A stretch of 64,000 nucleotides of DNA from Linyphia triangularis (GCA_963978545.1 OZ021732.1:48122059-48186058), one strand, 5' to 3'; shown: positions 31,118-42,867, counted from the first letter of the stretch. Notes: a model not told the origin generated them from the sequence alone. Program-made: numbers and translations.

Positions 31118-31191
31118 GGCGCCGTGGCTTAGTTGGTCAAAGCGCCTGTCTAGTAAACAGGAGATCACGAGTTCGAATCTCGTCGGTGCCT
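31118..31191 (+). tRNA. tRNA-Thr(AGT)
   Basis: U34, 503 bp unit, first of two in a row. Confidence 0.94.
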
Positions 31192-31275
31192 GAATTTTGA
31201 ATTAAATTTTTTGATTATATTCTAAATCTATGTTAACAACCACAGCTCCCTATATTAGAAAATAAATATTTCAAA

Positions 31276-31349
31276 GGAGTCGTGGCTTAGCTGGTTAAAG
31301 CGCCTGTCTCGTAAACAGGAGATCACCTGTTCAAATCTCGTCGGTGCCT
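31276..31349 (+). tRNA. tRNA-Thr(CGT)
   Basis: U34. Matches U6 CGT. Confidence 0.7.
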
Positions 31350-31620
31350 GAATGTTGAAAGCAAAATTTTGCTGAAATTCTGAATGTATGCCTAAATAAA
31401 TTTACTAAAATAAATCTCCTCTTAACTCTACTTTTTAATTATACATACAGCTCCAATTGATTGGCAACTAAAAGTCATCAACTCACCATGGCTTAGCCGG
31501 TTTTAGTGCCTTTCTAGTAAACAGGTGAGGACTATTTTGAATATCTTCGAATCTGAATGTAATTATTATACTACTAATAAGAATAATAAGTATAATCGAT
31601 TGGTAACGGGAAGTTCCCAT

Positions 31621-31694
31621 GGCGCCGTGGCTTAGTTGGTCAAAGCGCCTGTCTAGTAAACAGGAGATCACGAGTTCGAATCTCGTCGGTGCCT
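31621..31694 (+). tRNA. tRNA-Thr(AGT)
   Basis: U35, 503 bp unit. Confidence 0.94.
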
Positions 31695-31778
31695 GAATTT
31701 TGAATTAAATTTTTTGATTATATTCTAAATCTATGTTAACAACCACAGCTCCCTATATTAGAAAATAAATATTTCAAA

Positions 31779-31852
31779 GGAGTCGTGGCTTAGCTGGTTA
31801 AAGCGCCTGTCTCGTAAACAGGAGATCACCTGTTCAAATCTCGTCGGTGCCT
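31779..31852 (+). tRNA. tRNA-Thr(CGT)
   Basis: U35. Matches U6 CGT. Confidence 0.7.
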
Positions 31853-32123
31853 GAATGTTGAAAGCAAAATTTTGCTGAAATTCTGAATGTATGCCTAAAT
31901 AAATTTACTAAAATAAATCTCCTCTTAACTCTACTTTTTAATTATACATTCAGCTCCAATTGATTGGCAACTAAAAGTCATCAACTCGCCATGGCTTAGC
32001 CGGTTTTAGTGCCTGTCTAGTAAACAGGTGAGGACTATTTTGAATATCTTTGAATCTGAATGTAATTATTATACTACTAATAAGAATAATAAGTATAATC
32101 GATTGGTAACGGGAAGTTCCCAT

Positions 32124-32197
32124 GGCGCCGTGGCTTAGTTGGTCAAAGCGCCTGTCTAGTAAACAGGAGATCACGAGTTCGAATCTCGTCGGTGCCT
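32124..32197 (+). tRNA. tRNA-Thr(AGT)
   Basis: U36, 850 bp. Matches U1. Confidence 0.95.
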
Positions 32198-32470
32198 GAA
32201 TGTCGAAGGAAATTTTTTGATTATATTCTGAAGGTACGTTAACAACCACCGCTTCAATTGCTTGGAACTTAAATGTGTCAAGGGAGCTGGTTAAAGCACT
32301 TGTCTAGTAAACAGGCGATCACGAGTTAGAATATCCTCGGTAAAAGAATGTCGAACAAGAATATTTGCTTACATTTTAAATGTATTTTAAAATTGATGTA
32401 ATTTATCTCTTTTGACCAATATGCATTGAATTTTAATAAGTATACTCGATTGGTAGCGGAAAGTTAACAC

Positions 32471-32544
32471 GGCACCGTGGCTTAGTTGGTTAAAGCACCT
32501 GTCTAGTAAACAGGAGATCACGAGTTCGAATCTCGTCGGTGCCT
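32471..32544 (+). tRNA. tRNA-Thr(AGT) in the TGT slot, chimeric
   Basis: U36. TGT 5' half (GGCACCG, GGTTAAAGCACC) with AGT loop CTAGTAA, then the spacer of a 503 bp unit. It reads as a crossover between a TGT gene and a 503-type AGT gene at the shared anticodon stem. All stems pair. Confidence 0.82.
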
Positions 32545-32628
32545 GAATTTTGAATTAAATTTTTTGATTATATTCTAAATCTATGTTAACAACCACAGCT
32601 CCCTATATTAGAAAATAAATATTTCAAA

Positions 32629-32702
32629 GGAGTCGTGGCTTAGCTGGTTAAAGCGCCTGTCTCGTAAACAGGAGATCACCTGTTCAAATCTCGTCGGTGC
32701 CT
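32629..32702 (+). tRNA. tRNA-Thr(CGT)
   Basis: U36. Matches U6 CGT. Confidence 0.7.
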
Positions 32703-32973
32703 GAATGTTGAAAGCAAAATTTTGCTGAAATTCTGAATGTATGCCTAAATAAATTTACTAAAATAAATCTCCTCTTAACTCTACTTTTTAATTATACATT
32801 CAGCTCCAATTGATTGGCAACTAAAAGTCATCAACTCGCCATGGCTTAGCCGGTTTTAGTGCCTGTCTAGTAAACAGGTGAGGACTATTTTGAATATCTT
32901 TGAATCTGAATGTAATTATTATACTACTAATAAGAATAATAAGTATAATCGATTGGTAACGGGAAGTTCCCAT

Positions 32974-33047
32974 GGCGCCGTGGCTTAGTTGGTCAAAGCG
33001 CCTGTCTAGTAAACAGGAGATCACGAGTTCGAATCTCGTCGGTGCCT
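32974..33047 (+). tRNA. tRNA-Thr(AGT)
   Basis: U37, 850 bp. Matches U1. Confidence 0.95.
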
Positions 33048-33320
33048 GAATGTCGAAGGAAATTTTTTGATTATATTCTGAAGGTACGTTAACAACCACC
33101 GCTTCAATTGCTTGGAACTTAAATGTGTCAAGGGAGCTGGTTAAAGCACTTGTCTAGTAAACAGGCGATCACGAGTTAGAATATCCTCGGTAAAAGAATG
33201 TCGAACAAGAATATTTGCTTACATTTTAAATGTATTTTAAAATTGATGTAATTTATCTCTTTTGACCAATATGCATTGAATTTTAATAAGTATACTCGAT
33301 TGGTAGCGGAAAGTTAACAC

Positions 33321-33394
33321 GGCACCGTGGCTTAGTTGGTTAAAGCACCTGTCTTGTAAACAGGAGATCACGAGTTCGAATCTCGTCGGTGCCT
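33321..33394 (+). tRNA. tRNA-Thr(TGT)
   Basis: U37. Matches U6 TGT. Confidence 0.95.
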
Positions 33395-33478
33395 GAATTT
33401 CGAAGTAAATTTTTTGATTATATTCTAAATCTATGTTAACAACCACAGCTCCCTATATTGGAAAATAAATATTTCAAA

Positions 33479-33552
33479 GGAGTCGTGGCTTAGCTGGTTA
33501 AAGCGCCTGTCTCGTAAACAGGAGATCACCTGTTCAAATCTCGTCGGTGCCT
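33479..33552 (+). tRNA. tRNA-Thr(CGT)
   Basis: U37. Matches U6 CGT. Confidence 0.7.
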
Positions 33553-33823
33553 GAATGTTGAAAGCAAAATTTTGATGAAATTCTGAATGTATGCCTAAAT
33601 AAATTTACTAAAATAAATCTCCTCTTAACTCTACTTTTTAATTATACATACAGCTCCAATTGATTGGCAACTAAAAGTCATCAACTCACCATGGCTTAGC
33701 CGGTTTTAGTGCCTTTCTAGTAAACAGGTGAGGACTATTTTGAATATCTTCGAATCTGAATGTAATTATTATACTACTAATAAGAATAATAAGTATAATC
33801 GATTGGTAACGGGAAGTTCCCAT

Positions 33824-33897
33824 GGCGCCGTGGCTTAGTTGGTCAAAGCGCCTGTCTAGTAAACAGGAGATCACGAGTTCGAATCTCGTCGGTGCCT
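33824..33897 (+). tRNA. tRNA-Thr(AGT)
   Basis: U38, 503 bp unit. Confidence 0.94.
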
Positions 33898-33981
33898 GAA
33901 TTTTGAATTAAATTTTTTGATTATATTCTAAATCTATGTTAACAACCACAGCTTCCTATATTAGAAAATAAATATTTCAAA

Positions 33982-34055
33982 GGAGTCGTGGCTTAGCTGG
34001 TTAAAGCGCCTGTCTCGTAAACAGGAGATCACCTGTTCAAATCTCGTCGGTTCCT
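33982..34055 (+). tRNA. tRNA-Thr(CGT)
   Basis: U38. 3' strand CGGTTCC; otherwise as U6. Confidence 0.65.
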
Positions 34056-34326
34056 GAATGTTGAAAGCAAAATTTTGCTGAAATTCTGAATGTATGCCTA
34101 AATAAATTTACTAAAATAAATCTCCTCTTAACTCTACTTTTTAATTATACATACAGCTCCAATTGATTGGCAACTAAAAGTCATCAACTCACCATGGCTT
34201 AGCCGGTTTTAGTGCCTTTCTAGTAAACAGGTGAGGACTATTTTGAATATCTTCGAATCTGAATGTAATTATTATACTACTAATAAGAATAATAAGTATA
34301 ATCGATTGGTAACGGGAAGTTCCCAT

Positions 34327-34400
34327 GGCGCCGTGGCTTAGTTGGTCAAAGCGCCTGTCTAGTAAACAGGAGATCACGAGTTCGAATCTCGTCGGTGCCT
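34327..34400 (+). tRNA. tRNA-Thr(AGT)
   Basis: U39, 503 bp unit. Confidence 0.94.
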
Positions 34401-34484
34401 GAATTTTGAATTAAATTTTTTGATTATATTCTAAATCTATGTTAACAACCACAGCTCCCTATATTAGAAAATAAATATTTCAAA

Positions 34485-34558
34485 GGAGTCGTGGCTTAGC
34501 TGGTTAAAGCGCCTGTCTCGTAAACAGGAGATCACCTGTTCAAATCTCGTCGGTGCCT
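34485..34558 (+). tRNA. tRNA-Thr(CGT)
   Basis: U39. Matches U6 CGT. Confidence 0.7.
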
Positions 34559-34829
34559 GAATGTTGAAAGCAAAATTTTGCTGAAATTCTGAATGTATGC
34601 CTAAATAAATTTACTAAAATAAATCTCCTCTTAACTCTACTTTTTAATTATACATACAGCTCCAATTGATTGGCAACTAAAAGTCATCAACTCACCATGG
34701 CTTAGCCGGTTTTAGTGCCTGTCTAGTAAACAGGTGAGGACTATTTTGAATATCTTCGAATCTGAATGTAATTATTATACTACTTATAAGAATAATAAGT
34801 ATAATCGATTGGTAACGGGAAGTTCCCAT

Positions 34830-34903
34830 GGCGCCGTGGCTTAGTTGGTCAAAGCGCCTGTCTAGTAAACAGGAGATCACGAGTTCGAATCTCGTCGGTG
34901 CCT
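34830..34903 (+). tRNA. tRNA-Thr(AGT)
   Basis: U40, 1008 bp. Matches U1, unlike other 1008 bp units, whose AGT has GGTCGAAGC. Confidence 0.95.
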
Positions 34904-35176
34904 GAATGTCGAAGGAAATTTTTTGATTATATTCTGAAGGTACGTTACCAACCACCGCTTCAATTGCTTGGAACTTAAATGTGTCAAGGGAGCTGGTTAA
35001 AGCACTTGTCTAGTAAACATGCGATCACGAGTTAGAATATGGCCTGTAAAAGAATGTCGAACAAGAATATTTGCTTACATTTTAAATGTATTTCGAAATT
35101 GATGTAATTAATCTCTTTTGACCAATATGCATTGAATTTTAATAAGTATACTCGATTGGTAGCGGAAAGTTCCCAC

Positions 35177-35250
35177 GGCACCGTGGATTAGTTGGTTAAA
35201 GCACCTGTTTTGTAAACAGGAGATCACGAGTTCGAATCTGGTCGGTGCCT
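35177..35250 (+). tRNA. tRNA-Thr(TGT)
   Basis: U40. Lesions as U27 (GATT, CTGGT). Confidence 0.78.
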
Positions 35251-35334
35251 GAATTTCGAAGGAAATTTTTTGATTATATTCTAAATCTATGTTAACAACC
35301 ACAGCTCCCTATATTGGAAAATAAATATTTCAAA

Positions 35335-35408
35335 GGAGTCGTGGCTTAGTTGGTTAAAGCACCTGTCTTGTAAACAAGAGATCACGAGTTCGAATCTCGT
35401 CGGTGCCT
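35335..35408 (+). tRNA. tRNA-Thr(TGT), slot T' chimera
   Basis: U40. As U11 T' with an ACAAG anticodon-stem mismatch. Confidence 0.72.
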
Positions 35409-35492
35409 GAATTTCGAATTAAATTTTTTGATTATATTCTAAATCTATGTTAACAACCACAGCTCACTATATTGGAAAATAAATATTTCAAA

Positions 35493-35566
35493 GGAGTCGT
35501 GGCTTAGCTGGTTAAAGCGCCTGTCTCGTAAACAGGAGATCACCTGTTCGAATCTCGTCGGTGCCT
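35493..35566 (+). tRNA. tRNA-Thr(CGT)
   Basis: U40. B box GTTCGAATC. Confidence 0.73.
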
Positions 35567-35837
35567 GAATGTTGAAAGCAAAATTTTGCTGAAATTCTGA
35601 ATGTATGCCTAAATAAATTTACTAAAATAAATCTCCTCTTAACTCTACTTTTTAATTATACATACAGCTCCAATTGATTGGCAACTAAAAGTCATCAACT
35701 CACCATGGCTTAGCCGGTTTTAGTGCCTGTCTAGTAAACAGGTGAGGACTATTTTGAATATCTTTGAATCTGAATGTAATTATTATACTACTAATAAGAA
35801 TAATAAGTATAATCGATTGGTAACGGGAAGTAACCAT

Positions 35838-35911
35838 GGCGCCGTGGCTTAGTTGGTCAAAGCGCCTGTCTAGTAAACAGGAGATCACGAGTTCGAATCT
35901 CGTCGGTGCCT
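35838..35911 (+). tRNA. tRNA-Thr(AGT)
   Basis: U41, 850 bp. Body matches U1. Confidence 0.95.
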
Positions 35912-36184
35912 GAATGTCGAAGGAAATTTTTTGATTATATTCTGAAGGTCCGTTAACAACCACCGCTTCAATTGCTTGGAACTTAAATGTGTCAAGGGAG
36001 CTGGTTAAAGCACTTGTCTAGTAAACAGGCGATCTCGAGTTAGAATATCGTCGGTAAAAGAATGTCGAACAAGAATATTTGCTTACATTTTAAATGTATT
36101 TCAAAATTGATGTAATTTATCTCTTTTGACCAATATGCAATGAATTTTAATAAGTATACTCGATTGGTAGCGGAAAGTTAACAC

Positions 36185-36258
36185 GGCACCGTGGCTTAGT
36201 TGGTTAAAGCACCTGTCTTGTAAACAGGAGATTACGAGTTCGAATCTCGTCGGTGCCT
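36185..36258 (+). tRNA. tRNA-Thr(TGT)
   Basis: U41. Variable loop AGATT. Confidence 0.93.
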
Positions 36259-36342
36259 GAATTTCGAAGGACATTTTTTGATTGTATTCTAAATCTATGT
36301 CAACAACCACAACTCCCTATATTGGAAAATAAATATTTCAAA

Positions 36343-36416
36343 GGTGTCTTGGCTTAGCTGGTTAAAGCGCCTGTCTCGTAAACAGGAGATCACCTGTTCA
36401 AATCTCGTCGGTGCCT
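36343..36416 (+). tRNA. tRNA-Thr(CGT), degenerate
   Basis: U41. Acceptor GGTGTCT, but with the normal 3' strand CGGTGCC, unlike U17. Confidence 0.55.
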
Positions 36417-36687
36417 GAATGTTGAAAGCAAAATTTTGATGAAATTCTGAATGTATGCCTAAATAAATTTACTAAAATAAATCTCCTCTTAACTCTACTT
36501 TTTAATTATACATACAGCTCCAATTGATTGGCAACTAAAAGTTATCAACTCACCATGGCTTAGCCGGTTTTAGTGCCTTTCTAGTAAACAGGTGAGGACT
36601 ATTTTGAATATCTTCGAATCTGAATGTAATTATTATACTACTAATAAGAATAATAAGTATAATCGATTGGTAACGGGAAGTTCCCAT

Positions 36688-36761
36688 GGCGCCGTGGCTT
36701 AGTTGGTCAAAGCGCCTGTCTAGTAAACAGGAGATCACGAGTTCGAATCTCGTCGGTGCCT
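36688..36761 (+). tRNA. tRNA-Thr(AGT)
   Basis: U42, 503 bp unit. Body matches U1; spacer GAATTTCGAAGG of the full TGT type, so this short unit may be an independent junction. Shared with U47. Confidence 0.94.
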
Positions 36762-36845
36762 GAATTTCGAAGGAAATTTTTTGATTATATTCTAAATCTA
36801 TGTTAACAACCACAGCTCCCTATATTGGAAAATAAATATTTCAAA

Positions 36846-36919
36846 GGAGTCGTGGCTTAGCTGGTTAAAGCGCCTGTCTCGTAAACAGGAGATCACCTGT
36901 TCAAATCTCGTCGGTGCCT
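36846..36919 (+). tRNA. tRNA-Thr(CGT)
   Basis: U42. Matches U6 CGT. Confidence 0.7.
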
Positions 36920-37190
36920 GAATGTTGAAAGCAAAATTTTGCTGAAATTCTGAATGTATGCCTAAATAAATTTACTAAAATAAATCTCCTCTTAACTCTA
37001 CTTTTTAATTATACATACAGCTCCAATTGATTGGCAACTAAAAGTCATCAACTCGCCATGGCTTAGCCGGTTTTAGTGCCTGTCTAGTAAACAGGTGAGG
37101 ACTATTTTGAATATCTTTGAATCTGAATGTAATTATTATACTACTAATAAGAATAATAAGTATAATCGATTGGTAACGGGAAGTTCCCAT

Positions 37191-37264
37191 GGCGCCGTGG
37201 CTTAGTTGGTCAAAGCGCCTGTCTAGTAAACAGGAGATCACGAGTTCGAATCTCGTCGGTTCCT
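37191..37264 (+). tRNA. tRNA-Thr(AGT)
   Basis: U43, 850 bp. CGGTTCC acceptor mismatch. Confidence 0.87.
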
Positions 37265-37537
37265 GAATGTCGAAGGAAATTTTTTGATTATATTCTGAAG
37301 GTACGTTAACAACCACCGCTTCAATTGCTTGGAACTTAAATGTGTCAAGGGAGCTGGTTAAAGCACTTGTCTAGTAAACAGGCGATCACGAGTTAGAATA
37401 TCCTCGGTAAAAGAATGTCGAACAAGAATATTTGCTTACATTTTAAATGTATTTCAAAATTGATGTAATTTATCTCTTTTGACCAATATGCATTGAATTT
37501 TAATAAGTATACTCGATTGGTAGCGGAAAGTTAACAC

Positions 37538-37611
37538 GGCACCGTGGCTTAGTTGGTTAAAGCACCTGTCTTGTAAACAGGAGATCACGAGTTCGAATCT
37601 CGTCGGTGCCT
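37538..37611 (+). tRNA. tRNA-Thr(TGT)
   Basis: U43. Matches U6 TGT. Confidence 0.95.
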
Positions 37612-37695
37612 GAATTTCGAAGTAAATTTTTTGATTATATTCTAAATCTATGTTAACAACCACAGCTCCCTATATTGGAAAATAAATATTTCAAA

Positions 37696-37769
37696 GGAGT
37701 CGTGGCTTAGCTGGTTAAAGCGCCTGTCTCGTAAACAGGAGATCACCTGTTCAAATCTCGTCGGTGCCT
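37696..37769 (+). tRNA. tRNA-Thr(CGT)
   Basis: U43. Matches U6 CGT. Confidence 0.7.
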
Positions 37770-38040
37770 GAATGTTGAAAGCAAAATTTTGATGAAATTC
37801 TGAATGTATGCCTAAATAAATTTACTAAAATAAATCTCCTCTTAACTCTACTTTTTAATTATACATACAGCTCCAATTGATTGGCAACTAAAAGTCATCA
37901 ACTCACCATGGCTTAGCCGGTTTTAGTGCCTTTCTAGTAAACAGGTGAGGACTATTTTGAATATCTTCGAATCTGAATGTAATTATTATACTACTAATAA
38001 GAATAATAAGTATAATCGATTGGTAACGGGAAGTTCCCAT

Positions 38041-38114
38041 GGCGCCGTGGCTTAGTTGGTCAAAGCGCCTGTCTAGTAAACAGGAGATCACGAGTTCGAA
38101 TCTCGTCGGTGCCT
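38041..38114 (+). tRNA. tRNA-Thr(AGT)
   Basis: U44, 503 bp unit. Confidence 0.94.
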
Positions 38115-38198
38115 GAATTTTGAATTAAATTTTTTGATTATATTCTAAATCTATGTTAACAACCACAGCTCCCTATATTAGAAAATAAATATTTCAAA

Positions 38199-38272
38199 GG
38201 AGTCGTGGCTTAGCTGGTTAAAGCGCCTGTCTCGTAAACAGGAGATCACCTGTTCAAATCTCGTCGGTGCCT
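38199..38272 (+). tRNA. tRNA-Thr(CGT)
   Basis: U44. Matches U6 CGT. Confidence 0.7.
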
Positions 38273-38543
38273 GAATGTTGAAAGCAAAATTTTGCTGAAA
38301 TTCTGAATGTATGCCTAAATAAATTTACTAAAATAAATCTCCTCTTAACTCTACTTTTTAATTATACATACAGCTCCAATTGATTGGCAACTAAAAGTCA
38401 TCAACTCACCATGGCTTAGCCGGTTTTAGTGCCTGTCTAGTAAACAGGTGAGGACTATTTTGAATATCTTCGAATCTGAATGTAATTATTATACTACTTA
38501 TAAGAATAATAAGTATAATCGATTGGTAACGGGAAGTTCCCAT

Positions 38544-38617
38544 GGCGCCGTGGCTTAGTTGGTCAAAGCGCCTGTCTAGTAAACAGGAGATCACGAGTTC
38601 GAATCTCGTCGGTGCCT
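38544..38617 (+). tRNA. tRNA-Thr(AGT)
   Basis: U45, 850 bp. Matches U1. Confidence 0.95.
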
Positions 38618-38890
38618 GAATGTCGAAGGAAATTTTTTGATTATATTCTGAAGGTACGTTACCAACCACCGCTTCAATTGCTTGGAACTTAAATGTGTCA
38701 AGGGAGCTGGTTAAAGCACTTGTCTAGTAAACATGCGATCACGAGTTAGAATATGGCCTGTAAAAGAATGTCGAACAAGAATATTTGCTTACATTTTAAA
38801 TGTATTTCGAAATTGATGTAATTAATCTCTTTTGACCAATATGCATTGAATTTTAATAAGTATACTCGATTGGTAGCGGAAAGTTCCCAT

Positions 38891-38964
38891 GGCACCGTGG
38901 TTAAGTTGGTTAAAGGACCTGTCTTGTAAACAGGAGATCACGAGTTCGAATCTCGTCGGTGCCT
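38891..38964 (+). tRNA. tRNA-Thr(TGT), degenerate
   Basis: U45. GTTA/AAGG D arm only; acceptor, anticodon and T arms intact. Same form in U52, U63 and U68. Confidence 0.65.
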
Positions 38965-39048
38965 GAATTTCGAAGGAAATTTTTTGATTATATTCTAAAT
39001 CTATGTTAACAACCACAGCTCCCTATATTGGAAAATAAATATTTCAAA

Positions 39049-39122
39049 GGAGTCGTGGCTTAGCTGGTTAAAGCGCCTGTCTCGTAAACAGGAGATCACC
39101 TGTTCAAATCTCGTCGGTGCCT
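39049..39122 (+). tRNA. tRNA-Thr(CGT)
   Basis: U45. Matches U6 CGT. Confidence 0.7.
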
Positions 39123-39393
39123 GAATGTTGAAAGCAAAATTTTGCTGAAATTCTGAATGTATGCCTAAATAAATTTACTAAAATAAATCTCCTCTTAACT
39201 CTACTTTTTAATTATACATACAGCTCCAATTGATTGGCAACTAAAAGTCATCAACTCACCATGGCTTAGCCGGTTTTAGTGCCTTTCTAGTAAACAGGTG
39301 AGGACTATTTTGAATATCTTCGAATCTGAATGTAATTATTATACTACTAATAAGAATAATAAGTATAATCGATTGGTAACGGGAAGTTCCCAT

Positions 39394-39467
39394 TACGCCG
39401 TGGCTTAGTTGGTCGAAGCGCCTGTCTAGTAAACAGGAGATCACGAGTTCGAATCTCGTCGGTGCCT
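39394..39467 (+). tRNA. tRNA-Thr(AGT), acceptor-damaged
   Basis: U46, 850 bp. The first two bases GG are TA (TACGCCG), so the two outer acceptor pairs are lost. Boxes and terminator are intact, so it may be transcribed but poorly matured. Same lesion in U53. Confidence 0.65.
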
Positions 39468-39740
39468 GAATGTCGAAGGGAATTTTTGGATTATATTCTG
39501 ATGGTACGTTAACAACCACCGCTTCAATTGCTTGGAACTTAAATGTGTCAAGGGAGCTGGTTAAAGCACTTGTCTAGTAAACAGGCGATCACGAGTTAGA
39601 ATATCGTCGGTAAAAGAATGTCGAACAAGAATATTTGCTTACATTTTAAATGTATTTCAAAATTGATGTAATTTATCTCTTTTGACCAATATGTATTGAA
39701 TTTTAATAAGTATACTCGATTGGTAGCGGAAAGTTAACAC

Positions 39741-39814
39741 GGCACCGTGGCTTAGTTGGTTAAAGCACCTGTCTTGTAAACAGGAGATCACGAGTTCGAA
39801 TCTCGTCGGTGCCT
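39741..39814 (+). tRNA. tRNA-Thr(TGT)
   Basis: U46. Matches U6 TGT. Confidence 0.95.
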
Positions 39815-39898
39815 GAATTTCGAAGTAAATTTTTTGATTATATTCTAAATCTATGTTAACAACCACAGCTCCCTATATTGGAAAATAAATATTTCAAA

Positions 39899-39972
39899 GG
39901 AGTCGTGGCTTAGCTGGTTAAAGCGCCTGTCTCGTAAACAGGAGATCACCTGTTCAAATCTCGTCGGTGCCT
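39899..39972 (+). tRNA. tRNA-Thr(CGT)
   Basis: U46. Matches U6 CGT. Confidence 0.7.
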
Positions 39973-40243
39973 GAATGTTGAAAGCAAAATTTTGATGAAA
40001 TTCTGAATGTATGCCTAAATAAATTTACTAAAATAAATCTCCTCTTAACTCTACTTTTTAATTATACATACAGCTCCAATTGATTGGCAACTAAAAGTCA
40101 TCAACTCACCATGGCTTAGCCGGTTTTAGTGCCTTTCTAGTAAACAGGTGAGGACTATTTTGAATATCTTCGAATCTGAATGTAATTATTATACTACTAA
40201 TAAGAATAATAAGTATAATCGATTGGTAACGGGAAGTTCCCAT

Positions 40244-40317
40244 GGCGCCGTGGCTTAGTTGGTCAAAGCGCCTGTCTAGTAAACAGGAGATCACGAGTTC
40301 GAATCTCGTCGGTGCCT
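40244..40317 (+). tRNA. tRNA-Thr(AGT)
   Basis: U47, 503 bp unit like U42. Confidence 0.94.
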
Positions 40318-40401
40318 GAATTTCGAAGGAAATTTTTTGATTATATTCTAAATCTATGTTAACAACCACAGCTCCCTATATTGGAAAATAAATATTTCAA
40401 A

Positions 40402-40475
40402 GGAGTCGTGGCTTAGCTGGTTAAAGCGCCTGTCTCGTAAACAGGAGATCACCTGTTCAAATCTCGTCGGTGCCT
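40402..40475 (+). tRNA. tRNA-Thr(CGT)
   Basis: U47. Matches U6 CGT. Confidence 0.7.
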
Positions 40476-40746
40476 GAATGTTGAAAGCAAAATTTTGCTG
40501 AAATTCTGAATGTATGCCTAAATAAATTTACTAAAATAAATCTCCTCTTAACTCTACTTTTTAATTATACATACAGCTCCAATTGATTGGCAACTAAAAG
40601 TCATCAACTCGCCATGGCTTAGCCGGTTTTAGTGCCTGTCTAGTAAACAGGTGAGGACTATTTTGAATATCTTTGAATCTGAATGTAATTATTATACTAC
40701 TAATAAGAATAATAAGTATAATCGATTGGTAACGGGAAGTTCCCAT

Positions 40747-40820
40747 GGCGCCGTGGCTTAGTTGGTCAAAGCGCCTGTCTAGTAAACAGGAGATCACGAG
40801 TTCGAATCTCGTCGGTTCCT
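40747..40820 (+). tRNA. tRNA-Thr(AGT)
   Basis: U48, 850 bp. CGGTTCC acceptor mismatch. Confidence 0.87.
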
Positions 40821-41093
40821 GAATGTCGAAGGAAATTTTTTGATTATATTCTGAAGGTACGTTAACAACCACCGCTTCAATTGCTTGGAACTTAAATGTG
40901 TCAAGGGAGCTGGTTAAAGCACTTGTCTAGTAAACAGGCGATCACGAGTTAGAATATCCTCGGTAAAAGAATGTCGAACAAGAATATTTGCTTACATTTT
41001 AAATGTATTTCAAAATTGATGTAATTTATCTCTTTTGACCAATATGCATTGAATTTTAATAAGTATACTCGATTGGTAGCGGAAAGTTAACAC

Positions 41094-41167
41094 GGCACCG
41101 TGGCTTAGTTGGTTAAAGCACCTGTCTTGTAAACAGGAGATCACGAGTTCGAATCTCGTCGGTGCCT
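41094..41167 (+). tRNA. tRNA-Thr(TGT)
   Basis: U48. Matches U6 TGT. Confidence 0.95.
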
Positions 41168-41251
41168 GAATTTCGAAGTAAATTTTTTGATTATATTCTA
41201 AATCTATGTTAACAACCACAGCTCCCTATATTGGAAAATAAATATTTCAAA

Positions 41252-41325
41252 GGAGTCGTGGCTTAGCTGGTTAAAGCGCCTGTCTCGTAAACAGGAGATC
41301 ACCTGTTCAAATCTCGTCGGTGCCT
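41252..41325 (+). tRNA. tRNA-Thr(CGT)
   Basis: U48. Matches U6 CGT. Confidence 0.7.
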
Positions 41326-41596
41326 GAATGTTGAAAGCAAAATTTTGATGAAATTCTGAATGTATGCCTAAATAAATTTACTAAAATAAATCTCCTCTTA
41401 ACTCTACTTTTTAATTATACATACAGCTCCAATTGATTGGCAACTAAAAGTCATCAACTCACCATGGCTTAGCCGGTTTTAGTGCCTTTCTAGTAAACAG
41501 GTGAGGACTATTTTGAATATCTTCGAATCTGAATGTAATTATTATACTACTAATAAGAATAATAAGTATAATCGATTGGTAACGGGAAGTTCCCAT

Positions 41597-41670
41597 GGCG
41601 CCGTGGCTTAGTTGGTCAAAGCGCCTGTCTAGTAAACAGGAGATCACGAGTTCGAATCTCGTCGGTGCCT
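41597..41670 (+). tRNA. tRNA-Thr(AGT)
   Basis: U49, 850 bp. Matches U1. Confidence 0.95.
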
Positions 41671-41943
41671 GAATGTCGAAGGAAATTTTTTGATTATATT
41701 CTGAAGGTACGTTAACAACCACCGCTTCAATTGCTTGGAACTTAAATGTGTCAAGGGAGCTGGTTAAAGCACTTGTCTAGTAAACATGCGATCACGAGTT
41801 AGAATATGGCCTGTAAAAGAATGTCGAACAAGAATATTTGCTTACATTTTAAATGTATTTCAAAATTGATGTAATTAATCTCTTTTGACCAATATGCATT
41901 GAATTTTAATAAGTATACTCGATTGGTAGCGGAAAGTTCCCAT

Positions 41944-42017
41944 GGCACCATGGTTAAGTTGGTTAAAGGACCTCTCTTGTAAACAGGAGATCACGAGTTC
42001 GAATCTCGTCGGTGCCT
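41944..42017 (+). tRNA. tRNA-Thr(TGT), degenerate
   Basis: U49. Lesions as U24. Confidence 0.55.
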
Positions 42018-42101
42018 GAATTTCGAAGGAAATTTTTTGATTATATTCTAAATCTATGTTAACAACCACAGCTCCCTATATTGGAAAATAAATATTTCAA
42101 A

Positions 42102-42175
42102 GGAGTCGTGGCTTAGCTGGTTAAAGCGCCTGTCTCGTAAACAGGAGATCACCTGTTCAAATCTCGTCGGTGCCT
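42102..42175 (+). tRNA. tRNA-Thr(CGT)
   Basis: U49. Matches U6 CGT. Confidence 0.7.
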
Positions 42176-42446
42176 GAATGTTGAAAGCAAAATTTTGCTG
42201 AAATTCTGAATGTATGCCTAAATAAATTTACTAAAATAAATCTCCTCTTAACTCTACTTTTTAATTATACATTCAGCTCCAATTGATTGGCAACTAAAAG
42301 TCATCAACTCGCCATGGCTTAGCCGGTTTTAGTGCCTGTCTAGTAAACAGGTGAGGACTATTTTGAATATCTTTGAATCTGAATGTAATTATTATACTAC
42401 TAATAAGAATAATAAGTATAATCGATTGGTAACGGGAAGTTCCCAT

Positions 42447-42520
42447 GGCGCCGTGGCTTAGTTGGTCAAAGCGCCTGTCTAGTAAACAGGAGATCACGAG
42501 TTCGAATCTCGTCGGTGCCT
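42447..42520 (+). tRNA. tRNA-Thr(AGT)
   Basis: U50, 850 bp. Matches U1. Confidence 0.95.
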
Positions 42521-42793
42521 GAATGTCGAAGGAAATTTTTTGATTATATTCTGAAGGTACGTTAACAACCACCGCTTCAATTGCTTGGAACTTAAATGTG
42601 TCAAGGGAGCTGGTTAAAGCACTTGTCTAGTAAACAGGCGATCACGAGTTAGAATATCCTCGGTAAAAGAATGTCGAACAAGAATATTTGCTTACATTTT
42701 AAATGTATTTTAAAATTGATGTAATTTATCTCTTTTGACCAATATGCATTGAATTTTAATAAGTATACTCGATTGGTAGCGGAAAGTTAACAC

Positions 42794-42867
42794 GGCACCG
42801 TGGCTTAGTTGGTTAAAGCACCTGTCTTGTAAACAGGAGATCACGAGTTCGAATCTCGTCGGTGCCT
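42794..42867 (+). tRNA. tRNA-Thr(TGT)
   Basis: U50. Matches U6 TGT. Confidence 0.95.
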
